Shown piece by piece: positions 56,078-64,000 of a stretch of DNA of 64,000 nt. A model generated the notes under the pieces. That model was not told the DNA's origin, did no database searches, and was given only the letters and a program-made list of their open reading frames with translations. The position numbers and the translations under genes were made by a program. Positions within the stretch are counted from its first letter, which is position 1. Each line of letters starts with the position of its first letter. Location: assembly GCF_964019845.1 (NCBI RefSeq), contig NZ_OZ026465.1, forward strand, positions 744,001-808,000. The letters run 5' to 3'. Source of the DNA: Spiroplasma endosymbiont of Labia minor (lineage in GTDB: Bacteria; Bacillota_I; Bacilli_A; Mycoplasmatales; Mycoplasmataceae).

Positions 56078-56446
56078 TTAAAGTACTTCTGGAGCAAGAG
56101 ATGCTATTTTTACAAAACCTGCATCTTTTACTTCACGAGCAATTGGCCCAAAAATACGCGTACCACGTGGCGATTTATCATCTTTGACAATCACAGCGGC
56201 ATTTTCTGAAAATTTAATATAAGTTCCATCATTTCTTCTTAATTCACGGCATGTTCTTACAATTACCGCTTTAACAACTTGACCTTTTTTAATGGTTCCA
56301 CCAGGAGTTGCAGATTTAACAGCTGCAACCACAATATCACCTATTCCTGTAAATTTACGTTTTGATCCACCCAAATTACGAATTACTGAAATTTCTTTAG
56401 CACCCGAATTATCTGCAACTTTTAAATACGACTCATTTTGTATCAT
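56078..56446 (-). CDS. rplN: Ribosomal protein L14
   Basis: A 122-aa protein: [18 protein letters not shown], '[13 protein letters not shown]', 'VVKAVIVRT' and '[14 protein letters not shown]'. Universal 50S protein at the subunit interface. Between rpsQ and rplX. Confidence 0.98.
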   Translation of the reverse strand: MIQNESYLKVADNSGAKEISVIRNLGGSKRKFTGIGDIVVAAVKSATPGGTIKKGQVVKAVIVRTCRELRRNDGTYIKFSENAAVIVKDDKSPRGTRIFGPIAREVKDAGFVKIASLAPEVL

Positions 56447-56464
56447 ACTATCTACTCCTGACTC

Positions 56465-56725
56465 TTATAAAACAGCTTTAGAAATAATTCTAACTAAGCG
56501 AAAATTCTTTGTGGCAGCTAGAGGTCTAGTTTCCATAATCTCTACTACATCACCAATTCGTGCTTCTTGATTTTCATCATGTGCTTTGTATTTTTTTGAA
56601 TATTTAACACGTTTTTTATATGTTGGATGGTTTTTATAAGTTTCAACTAAAACTGTTATTGTTTTATCCATTTTGTCTGAAACTACACGTCCAGATAAAA
56701 CACGTCTACTATTACGTTTTTCCAT
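56465..56725 (-). CDS. rpsQ: Ribosomal protein S17
   Basis: An 86-aa OB-fold protein: '[19 protein letters not shown]', '[14 protein letters not shown]' and '[14 protein letters not shown]'. Its ATG overlaps the rpmC stop (TAATG). Between rpmC and rplN. Confidence 0.98.
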   Translation of the reverse strand: MEKRNSRRVLSGRVVSDKMDKTITVLVETYKNHPTYKKRVKYSKKYKAHDENQEARIGDVVEIMETRPLAATKNFRLVRIISKAVL

Positions 56726-57582
56726 TATTTAGTCGCTCCTTTTTTTGTCGTTGTTGTTTTTGGTTTATTATTTGCATCACTTTTTGTAGAAGTAATTTTT
56801 TTAGAATTTTTGCTAATTCCAGCTTCTATTTGTTGTTTAGCGTCTGCAACATTAGATCCATATGTATAAGTTTTTGCATTTTCATCTTTTGTTTTTAAAC
56901 GCAAATTAATTTCTTCAACATTTTCATGTTTAATTGCATCTCTATTAATTTTTTTTGCTGCATCCGCCGCTGCGGCTGCTGCTCTTGCTCTTGCATCGCC
57001 AACTCCAGTTCCAATAGCAACACCTCTATCAATTGATTTTGGTTCAGAAACAGTTTTTGTTGTTGGTTTTTTGACAACTGGTGTTTGAGTTTTTGTTTCT
57101 TTTACAGTTGGTTTTTTGACAACTGGTGTTTCAACCTCATTTTCTTGTTTAGAATCTAAAATTATTTCTGCATTTTCAGTTTCACCAGAAGCTGCTGCCA
57201 TTGCTTTTGCAATCATATCTTCATCAATTGGTGAATCTAAACTTGAATTACCTGCTTGTGCTTTTTGCATTTCTTCAATTTGTTCACGTTGTTGTTTACG
57301 TATTTCTTTACCTGCTTTTTCAGCTTTTATAACTGCTTCTGCATAATCAGCTTTTATATTTTTGCTTGTTTTTTGACCATTACGTTTTAAATCAGATATT
57401 AACAATTCAATGCGAGCAATTTCACGACGTAATTCTGTAATACGATGTGTTTGACCCAAAGAACCAATAGCTGCTTGAAATCTTAATCCAAATAATTCAG
57501 CACGTCTATCTTCATCCATTTGAAATAATTCATCAATTGATTTTGTACGTAATTCCAACATTAAATCAGTATGTTTACTCAT
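56725..57582 (-). CDS. rpmC: Ribosomal protein L29 with a 215-residue C-terminal extension
   Basis: The first about 68 residues are normal L29 ('[16 protein letters not shown]', '[13 protein letters not shown]', 'RREIARI'). The protein then continues to 285 aa with no stop: a helical Lys/Glu/Ala region (about 70-130), two copies of TPVVKKPT (about 150-175, in a 15-residue repeat), an Ala-rich stretch '[15 protein letters not shown]' and a basic Ser/Thr/Lys tail. L29 sits at the tunnel exit where trigger factor and SRP bind, so the extension would project from the ribosome. L29 is usually about 65-70 aa; moderately longer forms occur in related mollicutes. Confidence 0.93.
   Translation of the reverse strand: MSKHTDLMLELRTKSIDELFQMDEDRRAELFGLRFQAAIGSLGQTHRITELRREIARIELLISDLKRNGQKTSKNIKADYAEAVIKAEKAGKEIRKQQREQIEEMQKAQAGNSSLDSPIDEDMIAKAMAAASGETENAEIILDSKQENEVETPVVKKPTVKETKTQTPVVKKPTTKTVSEPKSIDRGVAIGTGVGDARARAAAAAADAAKKINRDAIKHENVEEINLRLKTKDENAKTYTYGSNVADAKQQIEAGISKNSKKITSTKSDANNKPKTTTTKKGATK
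57062..57131. repeat. 25-bp direct repeat inside rpmC
   Basis: Two identical 25-bp copies at 57062-57086 and 57107-57131, period 45 bp (15 codons), encode the duplicated TPVVKKPT segment of the L29 extension. Identity at the DNA level suggests a recent slippage duplication. Confidence 0.85.
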
Positions 57583-57995
57583 TAATTGTCACCTCTTTTA
57601 ACAATTTTGCAACGCACTGGTAATTTATGCATAGCTAGGCGTAAAGCCTCTCTTGCAACTTCTTCAGAAACGCCAGCAACTTCAAACATAAAAGTTCCAT
57701 CTTTTACAACTGCAACTCAGTCTTCAGGTGCTCCTTTACCAGATCCCATACGAACTTCTAAAGGTTTTTTTGTTTTTGCCATATGAGGAAAAATTCTAAT
57801 TCAAACTTTTCCAAAACGTTTCATATGACGTGTCATAGCAATACGAGCTGCTTCAATTTGATGAGTAGTGATTCATGCACCCTCAAGAGATTTTAAACCA
57901 TATTCTCCAAAGTTAATTTCACTAGCACCTTTGGCTTTTCCTTCATAACTAACGCGATGAGGGCGGCGATATTTAACTCGTTTTGGCATCAACAT
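57582..57995 (-). CDS. rplP: Ribosomal protein L16
   Basis: A 137-aa protein: [14 protein letters not shown], '[20 protein letters not shown]', '[17 protein letters not shown]' and '[11 protein letters not shown]'. Two of its Trp are UGA codons. It organises the A-site region of 23S rRNA. The stop overlaps the rpmC start (TAATG); GGAGGG ribosome site. Confidence 0.98.
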
Positions 57996-57997
57996 AA

Positions 57998-58792
57998 TTA
58001 TTCACCCTCCTTAACAGTAACTGTTTTTGTGGGTCTTTGATCATTTGTAGTCGTTCTAGGTTTGAATGATGAATTTTTACCATCAGCTGAATTTCTATTT
58101 GGTCGATCATTACGCGATACTGGTCCTGAATTTCTTAATTTTTCTGAATCTTCAGCTGTAAATACTTCACCATGATTAATTCAAACTTTAACACCTATTT
58201 GACCATAAGTTGTTTTTGCTTCATACAAAGCAAAATCAATATCGGCTCTCAAAGTTGATAATGGTACTGAACCTTCTAAATACCCTTCAGTACGTGCCAT
58301 ATCAACACCACCCAAGCGACCTGAAACAGATGTTTTAATACCTTTTGCACCTGAACGTAACGCTTTTCTAATTGCCAATTTTTGAACAGTTCTAAATGAT
58401 GCACGATTTGAAATTTGTTCACCAATTCATTGCGCAACCAAAACTGCATCTTTATCTGGATTTTTTATTTCTATTACATTAATTTTGATATTTGCATTTT
58501 TATTTTTAATTATTTTTTTAATATTTAGTACTAAATTTGCAATATTTTTTCCTTCTTGCCCCAATACAATAGCAGGGCGAGCAGTACGAATAATGATTTT
58601 AATTTCTTTTTTGGTACGTTCAATTTCTATTTTACCAATTGCAGCATTTTTTAATGCTTTTAGTAAGTTAGCTCTAATTTTAATATCTTCATGTAATCAC
58701 TTAACATATTCATTTTTTTCAGCGTATCATCTGTTATCTCATGTACGAATAACACCAATACGTAAAACATTTGGAGAAACTTTTTGTCCCAT
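57998..58792 (-). CDS. rpsC: Ribosomal protein S3
   Basis: A 264-aa protein: [13 protein letters not shown], a KH domain with '[18 protein letters not shown]', '[17 protein letters not shown]' and '[17 protein letters not shown]'. It ends in a polar tail of about 45 residues ('[14 protein letters not shown]'). It shapes the mRNA entry. Between rplV and rplP. Confidence 0.98.
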
Positions 58793-58811
58793 TTGATTTA
58801 CCCGTCCTTTC

Positions 58812-59147
58812 CTATTTATCGTCGCTTACAATAATTGTAATATGGCTTGTGCGCTTTAGAATTTCATACGCACGTCCATGCGCTCTTGGTCTAAAACGTT
58901 TTAATGTTGGTCCTTCATTTACAAAGACTGTTTTAACATATAATTGGTCAGCTTCCATACCATTATTATTTACGGCATTAGCTATTGCTGAATTTAACAA
59001 CTTAATAACTGGCTGCGATGCTCTTTTATCTTGATTTTGCAAAACAGATAGTGCCTCAGAAATTTTTTTATTTCGAATGGTATCCGCAACAAGACGAACT
59101 TTACGAGGCGCCAAACGAATCATTGTCAATTTTGCTTTTGCTTCCAT
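58812..59147 (-). CDS. rplV: Ribosomal protein L22
   Basis: A 111-aa protein: '[19 protein letters not shown]', '[13 protein letters not shown]' and the tunnel hairpin with '[18 protein letters not shown]'. The loop lines the nascent-peptide tunnel and is the site of macrolide-resistance changes. Between rpsS and rpsC. Confidence 0.98.
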   Translation of the reverse strand: MEAKAKLTMIRLAPRKVRLVADTIRNKKISEALSVLQNQDKRASQPVIKLLNSAIANAVNNNGMEADQLYVKTVFVNEGPTLKRFRPRAHGRAYEILKRTSHITIIVSDDK

Positions 59148-59166
59148 AATTTGCTTAGTCCTTTAT

Positions 59167-59433
59167 CTATTTTTTCTTTTTCTTGTCATCACCGTGTCCA
59201 CCAAATTTACGTGTTGGTGAGAATTCGCCCAATTTATGGCCTACCATATCTTCTGTAACATATACAGGAATAAAAATTTTCCCGTTATGTACACCAAAAG
59301 TCTTACCGATAAAAGTAGGGAAAATAGTTGAACGACGTGATCACGTTTTAATCACTTCTTTATCTGCAGCTTTTTCTACTTTTTTCAATAAGTAATCATC
59401 TGCAAACGGTCCTTTTTTTAATGATCTTGACAT
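59167..59433 (-). CDS. rpsS: Ribosomal protein S19
   Basis: An 88-aa protein: [18 protein letters not shown], '[14 protein letters not shown]' and '[20 protein letters not shown]', ending in Gly-His-Gly and a poly-Lys tail. It sits in the 30S head. Between rplB and rplV. Confidence 0.98.
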
Positions 59434-59445
59434 ATTTTTCCTTTT

Positions 59446-60282
59446 CTATTTACCGCGACGGCGGATGATTAATTTTGTAGATGCTTTTTTCTTATCTCTA
59501 GTTTTAACACCTAATGCTTTTTTACCTCAAGGAGTTAAAGGCGCTTTACGACCAATTGGCGCACGACCTTCTCCTCCACCATGAGGGTGATCATTTGGAT
59601 TCATAACAGAACCACGAACAGTTGGTCTAATACCTTTTCATCTATTACGTCCTGCTTTACCTCAATTAATTAAATTGTATTCTTCGTTTCCGATTTCACC
59701 AATCGTTGCATAACATTCAGCTAAAACTTTTCTAACTTCACCTGAAGTCAAACGGATAGTGACATATTTACCATCATCATCTTTACCTAAAATTTGAGCA
59801 GATGAACCTGCGGCTCTTGCCATTTGTCCACCTTTACCTGGGCGCAATTCAATATTGTGTATCAATGTTCCTTCTGGAATATTTTTCAATGGTGCGGCAT
59901 TACCCACTTTAATATCAGCATTTTCTGATGCAACGATTTCAGTACCAATTGACATTCCTTTTGCATTTAATATATAACGTTTTTCTCCATCTATATAATT
60001 CACTAATGAAATAAATGCATTACGATTTGGATCATATTCTATTGAAACCACTTTACCTAAAATATCACGTTTATTACGTTTAAAATCTATAATACGATAT
60101 TTACGTTTGTGTCCTCCACCTTTATGACGTGTAGTTATATGACCATGATTATTTCTACCAGCTTTTTCGTTGATTGGTGCTAACAATGATGCTTCAGGTT
60201 TTGAAGTTGTTAGAATACTATAATCAAGAGTTGTCATATTTCTTCTACCGTTTGTCGTGGGGCGGTATTTTTTAATTGGCAT
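59446..60282 (-). CDS. rplB: Ribosomal protein L2
   Basis: A 278-aa protein: '[14 protein letters not shown]', '[19 protein letters not shown]', '[13 protein letters not shown]' and the peptidyl-transferase-side '[18 protein letters not shown]' with the conserved His. Normal length. Between rplW and rpsS. Confidence 0.98.
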
Positions 60283-60335
60283 AATTTTCCCCCTTATTTT
60301 TCGCCTAAATTAATTAATTATTATATTTTATTATT

Positions 60336-60620
60336 TTATAAATCATTCATTATACTTAATGATTCACCAGGTTTTAAAGTTATAATTGCTTTTTTTCTGT
60401 TATTTGTAACACCTTCGTAACGACCCATTTTTTTGGCTTTACCATCATAATTCATAGTTCGAACTGAATCTACTTTAACTTTAAAAATTTCTTCAAAAGT
60501 TTTTTTAATTTGTGTTTTATTTGAACGGCGATCTACCAAAAATGTATAAATACCATTAGAATGACCAATATAAGTTTTCTCAGATAAAACTGGTTTTTTA
60601 ATAACTTCAGTGATATGCAT
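60336..60620 (-). CDS. rplW: Ribosomal protein L23
   Basis: A 94-aa protein: '[12 protein letters not shown]', '[20 protein letters not shown]' and '[18 protein letters not shown]'. Trigger factor and SRP docking site at the tunnel exit. The ATG overlaps the rplD stop (TAATG). Confidence 0.97.
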   Translation of the reverse strand: MHITEVIKKPVLSEKTYIGHSNGIYTFLVDRRSNKTQIKKTFEEIFKVKVDSVRTMNYDGKAKKMGRYEGVTNNRKKAIITLKPGESLSIMNDL

Positions 60621-61246
60621 TATGCGTAAACCTCCTCAACACGTTTAACAACTTCTTCTGTAATTATCAATTTAGTTGCATTCATAATGTCAAAAATATT
60701 TAATTTTTGCACATCAATAATTTTAATTTCTTGAATATTTCTACCTGATTTTTCAAGTGATTCTTCTGGTGTTTTTGTTACAATAAGTGTTTTTTGATTA
60801 TCAATTTTTAAATCTGTTAATGATTTCAACATTGCTTTAGTTGATGGTGTTTCAAAATTAAATCCATCAATAATTATTAAGTTCAATTCTTTAATTTTTT
60901 CAGATAATACTGATTTAAAAGCTAATATTCTAACTTTTTTATTTACTGATTTTTTATAATTAATATTTGGTGTAGGTCCAAAAGCAATCCCTCCACCACG
61001 TCATTGTGGTGAGCGAATTGATCCTTGACGAGCACGCCCTGTTCCTTTTTGTTTTCAAGGTTTTCTTCCACCACCGCTTACTTCAGCACGAGTTTTAACT
61101 TTTTTAGTTCCTTGTCTTAAAGCTGCTTGTTGAGCTATAACTGTATCATAAATTGCTTGAGTATGTGGTTTAATGCTTCAGACTGAATCATTTAATTCAA
61201 TATTTTTAATTTCTGAACCTTGCATATCTAATACTTTGTATTTCAT
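60620..61246 (-). CDS. rplD: Ribosomal protein L4
   Basis: A 208-aa protein. '[20 protein letters not shown]', the Arg/Gly-rich tunnel loop '[20 protein letters not shown]' and '[14 protein letters not shown]' are L4 marks. Open to ATG 61246 only with UGA=Trp. Between rplC and rplW. Confidence 0.97.
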
Positions 61247-61260
61247 ATGTAAACTCCCTT

Positions 61261-61944
61261 TTAAGCTTCAGTTGCTTCTGCAACATTATCTTTTCTATTT
61301 AATAGTTTTACAGCTTCAACATTTTTTAATCCTTTGATATTTTCTTTAATAACAACAAAACCTTTTCTAGGTCCAGGGATTGATCCTTTAATCAAAATTA
61401 AATTACGCAATTCATTAATTTTTATAATTTCCAAATTTTGAATTGTAACTCTTTCAGCTCCCATATGTCCAGCCATTTTTTTAGTTTTAAAGATACGATT
61501 AATAATGGCTCCCATAGAACCAATTCCACGATGATAACCAGATCCATGTCCCATTGGCCCACGTTGATAATTATGTCGTTTAATTACACCTGCAAAACCT
61601 TTTCCTTTTGAAACACCAGTTACATCCACTAATTGGCCTTCTATAAATAAGTCAGACATTTTAATTACATCACCTATATTATATCCATCCATATTACGAA
61701 TTTCTTTAACGAAGCGCTTAGGAGCAGAGTTAGCTTTTTTAAAGTGTCCCATATTTGGTTTATTAACCAAATTAACACGTTTGTCTTGCAAACCTAATTG
61801 TAAAGCTGTATAACCATCTTTTTCTTGTGTTTTAATTTGTAAAACACTATTTGGTAATACTTCAATAACTGTAACAGGTATTAATTCCCCTGTTGCAGAA
61901 AATATTTGTGTCATTTCAAGTTTACGACCTAAGATTCCTTTCAT
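61261..61944 (-). CDS. rplC: Ribosomal protein L3
   Basis: A 227-aa protein: [16 protein letters not shown], '[19 protein letters not shown]' and '[13 protein letters not shown]' with '[13 protein letters not shown]'. Its central loop reaches the peptidyl-transferase centre. Between rpsJ and rplD; ends in 'NVAEATEA'. Confidence 0.98.
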   Translation of the reverse strand: MKGILGRKLEMTQIFSATGELIPVTVIEVLPNSVLQIKTQEKDGYTALQLGLQDKRVNLVNKPNMGHFKKANSAPKRFVKEIRNMDGYNIGDVIKMSDLFIEGQLVDVTGVSKGKGFAGVIKRHNYQRGPMGHGSGYHRGIGSMGAIINRIFKTKKMAGHMGAERVTIQNLEIIKINELRNLILIKGSIPGPRKGFVVIKENIKGLKNVEAVKLLNRKDNVAEATEA

Positions 61945-62000
61945 AATATCCCCCTATAAAATATTAATAATCACATGTATTTTGAAAATAAAAATTGTTT

Positions 62001-62309
62001 TTAAAGTTTTATTTCAATTTCCACACCTATTGGTAATTGAATTCTAGATAAATTATCAATGGTTTTTGGTGTGGTATCAACTAATTCTAATAAACGTTTA
62101 TGTGTTCGCATTTCGAACTGTTCACGTGAATCTTTATGTTTATGCACAGAACGCAAGATGGTAATTACCTCACGATCAGTTGGCAAGGGAATTGGCCCCT
62201 TTATTTTAGCTCCCGTTGATTGAGCAGCTTCTACAATTTTAACAATTGATTGATCAACTAAAGCGTGATCATATCCTTTAAGTTTAATACGAACTTTTTG
62301 ATTTGCCAA
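62001..62309 (-). CDS. rpsJ: Ribosomal protein S10
   Basis: A 102-aa protein: '[16 protein letters not shown]', '[12 protein letters not shown]', '[18 protein letters not shown]' and '[10 protein letters not shown]'. The start codon is TTG (62309) behind a full AGGAGG at 10 nt; no ATG is available nearby. First gene of the S10 operon, with promoter at 62412-62439. Confidence 0.97.
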   Translation of the reverse strand: MANQKVRIKLKGYDHALVDQSIVKIVEAAQSTGAKIKGPIPLPTDREVITILRSVHKHKDSREQFEMRTHKRLLELVDTTPKTIDNLSRIQLPIGVEIEIKL

Positions 62310-62411
62310 GATTACTAGTCCTCCTATATTTTTATAAACAAGTGTTCTTCTTTAAAGACAACGCTTTCCTGTGTGTTGTAAATACTCACACAAAATACAC
62401 ATGCGATTTAA
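62310..62411 (-). promoter_or_regulatory. Leader of the S10 operon
   Basis: About 95 nt of untranslated leader between the promoter and rpsJ. It contains an inverted repeat (TGTGTG...CACACA, 62386-62367 region) and a GC-richer stretch 'CAACGCTTTCCTGTG'. Autogenous control is possible, but no known leader class was recognised. Confidence 0.4.
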
Positions 62412-62439
62412 ATTATAAACCATTTTCATTTAATTTCAA
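62412..62439 (-). promoter_or_regulatory. Promoter of the S10 operon
   Basis: Minus strand TTGAAA (62439-62434), 16-bp spacer, TATAAT (62417-62412). It drives the ribosomal protein run starting with rpsJ. Confidence 0.75.
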
Positions 62440-62582
62440 CAAATTTTTTTAAAAACAGATAATTTTTTACTATTTATCTATATTTTTTTTAATAATAAAA
62501 TATAAGATAGATGAATTGTAAATTATTAGAAAATAACCAATATTTAAGCAATGTAGGGCAACAATCACATGCATTCTAAAAA

Positions 62583-62591
62583 TGTTATAAT
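62583..62591 (+). promoter_or_regulatory. Extended -10 promoter of the gene at 62611
   Basis: TG-T-TATAAT directly upstream of the GAGGTG ribosome site and ATG. No -35 match, as usual for extended -10 promoters. Divergent from the S10 promoter. Confidence 0.55.
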
Positions 62592-62610
62592 ACAAATGAG
62601 GTGAACATAA

Positions 62611-63126
62611 ATGTCAGAAAAAGTTTATCAATTAACATCAAATCAATTTGGTAATGTAGAATTTTCAAACGAAGAAAAATGATATCTAATTCATGTTTGT
62701 TATCCAGAGTTTGGTTTAAAGACTCAAAACTTATTCAATAATTTAATATCAGCAGAAAACTATTTTACAAATTTATTTAGTAAACAAATTTTACCTGTAC
62801 TTAAATCATCTAGCCAAAAGAGTATTTTATTTTTAAATGAACTTTTTCATCACTTAGCAATTAGTTATAAAAAAGACTACGAGGAATTGGCAACCCAATT
62901 ATATGCAAATAAGCTGTCAATTACATTTCAAAATAATTCTATAGAAGATTTTATAAAAAACGATTACGAGCTATGTTCAATAGGAATAAGCAGAATAGCG
63001 ATAAAAAATAATGGTCGTTTCTCATTTAGGGGCTTTCACATTTCAATAAAACCACTAAATAAAATATTAGTAATAGATTTTTGAAACAAAATTAAAAAGA
63101 ATCAATTAAATAAAAATGCGTTTTAA
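62611..63126 (+). CDS. Unknown soluble protein, 171 aa
   Basis: A 171-aa protein (two UGA-coded Trp) with GAGGTG ribosome site and its own promoter and terminator. It has no signal peptide or membrane segment. The sequence is mixed alpha/beta, with a C-terminal 'IGISRIAIKNNGRFSFRGFH' stretch of beta character and a basic end. No family recognised. A single-gene unit in plus orientation next to the ribosomal superoperon. Confidence 0.75.
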
Positions 63127-63141
63127 CTAAAACGCATTTTT
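63112..63141. terminator. Bidirectional terminator
   Basis: A 13-bp perfect stem (AAAAATGCGTTTT arm), loop AACT, with T runs on both strands, overlapping the stop of the 171-aa gene and facing the convergent gene that ends at 63164. Confidence 0.85.
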
Positions 63142-63163
63142 ATTATAAATAATTAAAAAATTA

Positions 63164-64000
63164 TTACTCTAATCTCTGACCACAATATTCACAAATTGTA
63201 ATTCCATTTGGCAAAATCTTTCTTATGTGAGAATGCTGATTTGCATCTCTCATTGGTTGTGGAGAATTGTAAACATAACTTTTTAATTTACTATTTCTAG
63301 AAGCTTTGTCTAAAAATACTTCCGCATTCATTATACCTACTCGATTTGAAATTTCTTTTAATCTTTCTTCTATAGATAATTGTCTTTTTGATAAAACATC
63401 TTCATATCTTTCTTTCATTATTGATAACATTATTTGTTCAAGTCTATTTATTTTATCACTCAATAATTTATTTGTGTTATTTTCTGTTTGAATGTGTTTA
63501 TTAATATTATTTATTTCATCTGCCAATAAATTTTGTCCACGTTTTTGATTTGAAAAACTATTTATTTCATTTACTTTTTTTACATTATTAAATTTATCTT
63601 TTTTATTTATTTCATTTTGTTTTAATTGTTTATTTATTTTTTTGTTTTTTCTTAAATTCCTTAAATAATCTTTATTTTTTTTATTTGTTTCACTCATAAC
63701 TGGTGATGAAGACAAGTTTGGTTGCTTAAATTGCGAAAAATCTGTTACAACTGTTGGTTCATCGTGTTGAGAAATTTTAACTTGTTCTGTAATTGGAATT
63801 GATGATAAAGATGATTGTTGTAGTTCAATATTCGAAGACGAAAAACTATTATCTACTATTGGTTCATATTGCGAATTAACCATTTGATCTTCTGACATTA
63901 GTGATTGTTGTGGTTGATATTGAGTGAAATTATTATTTGTCATTAAATCAGGTTGTGAAATAATCATTTGATCAGTAATTGGAATTGATGATAAAGATGA
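63164..64000 (-). CDS. Repeat-containing Q/N/S-rich protein with coiled coil and C-terminal CxxC (runs off right edge)
   Basis: 278 residues visible. The upstream part is rich in Gln, Asn and Ser with a repeated unit (SSLSSIPIT followed by EQ or DQ, 62-residue period). It is followed by a Lys/Asn-rich coiled coil of about 120 residues ('KRQLSIEERLKEISNRVG'), and the end is a short domain with His and 'ICEYCGQRL', possibly a metal knuckle. No family recognised. The N-terminus is outside the window. Confidence 0.7.
   Translation of the reverse strand, partial: SSLSSIPITDQMIISQPDLMTNNNFTQYQPQQSLMSEDQMVNSQYEPIVDNSFSSSNIELQQSSLSSIPITEQVKISQHDEPTVVTDFSQFKQPNLSSSPVMSETNKKNKDYLRNLRKNKKINKQLKQNEINKKDKFNNVKKVNEINSFSNQKRGQNLLADEINNINKHIQTENNTNKLLSDKINRLEQIMLSIMKERYEDVLSKRQLSIEERLKEISNRVGIMNAEVFLDKASRNSKLKSYVYNSPQPMRDANQHSHIRKILPNGITICEYCGQRLE
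63789..64000. repeat. 26-bp direct repeat, 186-bp period, in the right-edge gene
   Basis: Identical 26-bp copies at 63789-63814 and 63975-64000 keep the reading frame (62 codons apart) and code for the repeated SSIPIT unit. More copies may lie beyond the edge. Confidence 0.8.

Overview
The window is a contiguous stretch of an AT-rich Mollicutes chromosome that reads UGA as tryptophan. Almost every protein gene has in-frame TGA codons exactly where the family has a conserved Trp (SecY, LeuRS, ribosomal proteins S8, S14 and L16, arginine deiminase), so under the standard code the genes look broken and under code 4 they are intact. Gene content (S10/spc ribosomal superoperon, sufCDSUB, arginine deiminase cluster, orphan fructose PTS, lipoproteins with a short signal peptide and Cys, tRNA genes carrying CCA, no cell-wall genes) points to the Entomoplasmatales / Mycoplasma mycoides lineage (Entomoplasma, Mesoplasma, Williamsoniiplasma or Spiroplasma). 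The species cannot be fixed from the sequence alone.

Layout. 1-4.8 kb: a minus-strand operon sufC-sufD-sufS-sufU-sufB followed by a 5-formyltetrahydrofolate cyclo-ligase running off the left edge (Fe-S cluster assembly plus folate recycling). 4.9-8.8 kb: two tandem plus-strand lipoproteins. 8.8-13 kb: HIT hydrolase, YhaM-type exoribonuclease, a degenerate E2/lipoyl-domain protein, and type III pantothenate kinase. 13-21 kb, all minus: an unknown membrane protein, leuS, a MATE transporter, a fused fructose PTS EIIABC, and tRNA-Ile.

21.2-33.1 kb holds the least explained part: a tightly packed minus-strand run of ribA (GTP cyclohydrolase II), a 1269-aa SF1 (DNA2/UPF1-like) helicase, a 754-aa unknown protein, a 362-aa coiled-coil protein, a ClpB-D2-like AAA+ unfoldase with a degenerate N-terminal half, an NrdG-like radical-SAM protein, LemA, and a two-TM protein. 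I treat the helicase-to-LemA run as the best candidate for an undescribed system.

33.3-62.3 kb is the ribosomal superoperon region read leftward: rpsJ through rplO, secY-adk-map-infA-rpmJ-rpsM-rpsK-rpoA-rplQ, then ecfA1-ecfA2-ecfT-truA and rplM-rpsI. Two insertions break the usual gene order. An arginine dihydrolase island (arcA, arcB, YfcC-family carrier, arcC, flavin oxidoreductase; 40.3-46.5 kb) sits between rplQ and ecfA1, and a MATE transporter plus a 69-aa Cys/TM microprotein sits between truA and rplM. rpmD (L30) is absent. Ribosomal protein L29 carries a very long C-terminal extension and EcfA1 a long N-terminal one. The right edge has an unknown plus-strand gene and the C-terminal part of a repeat-containing Q/N/S-rich protein.

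How it works together: arginine degradation (arcA, arcB, arcC) yields ATP and ammonia, with the YfcC-type carrier as probable arginine/ornithine exchanger. The ECF module imports vitamins. Suf builds Fe-S clusters, for which the radical-SAM protein is one obvious client within the window. CoaX makes phosphopantothenate, and the fructose PTS feeds glycolysis. All functional statements are from motif reading; no database search was run.
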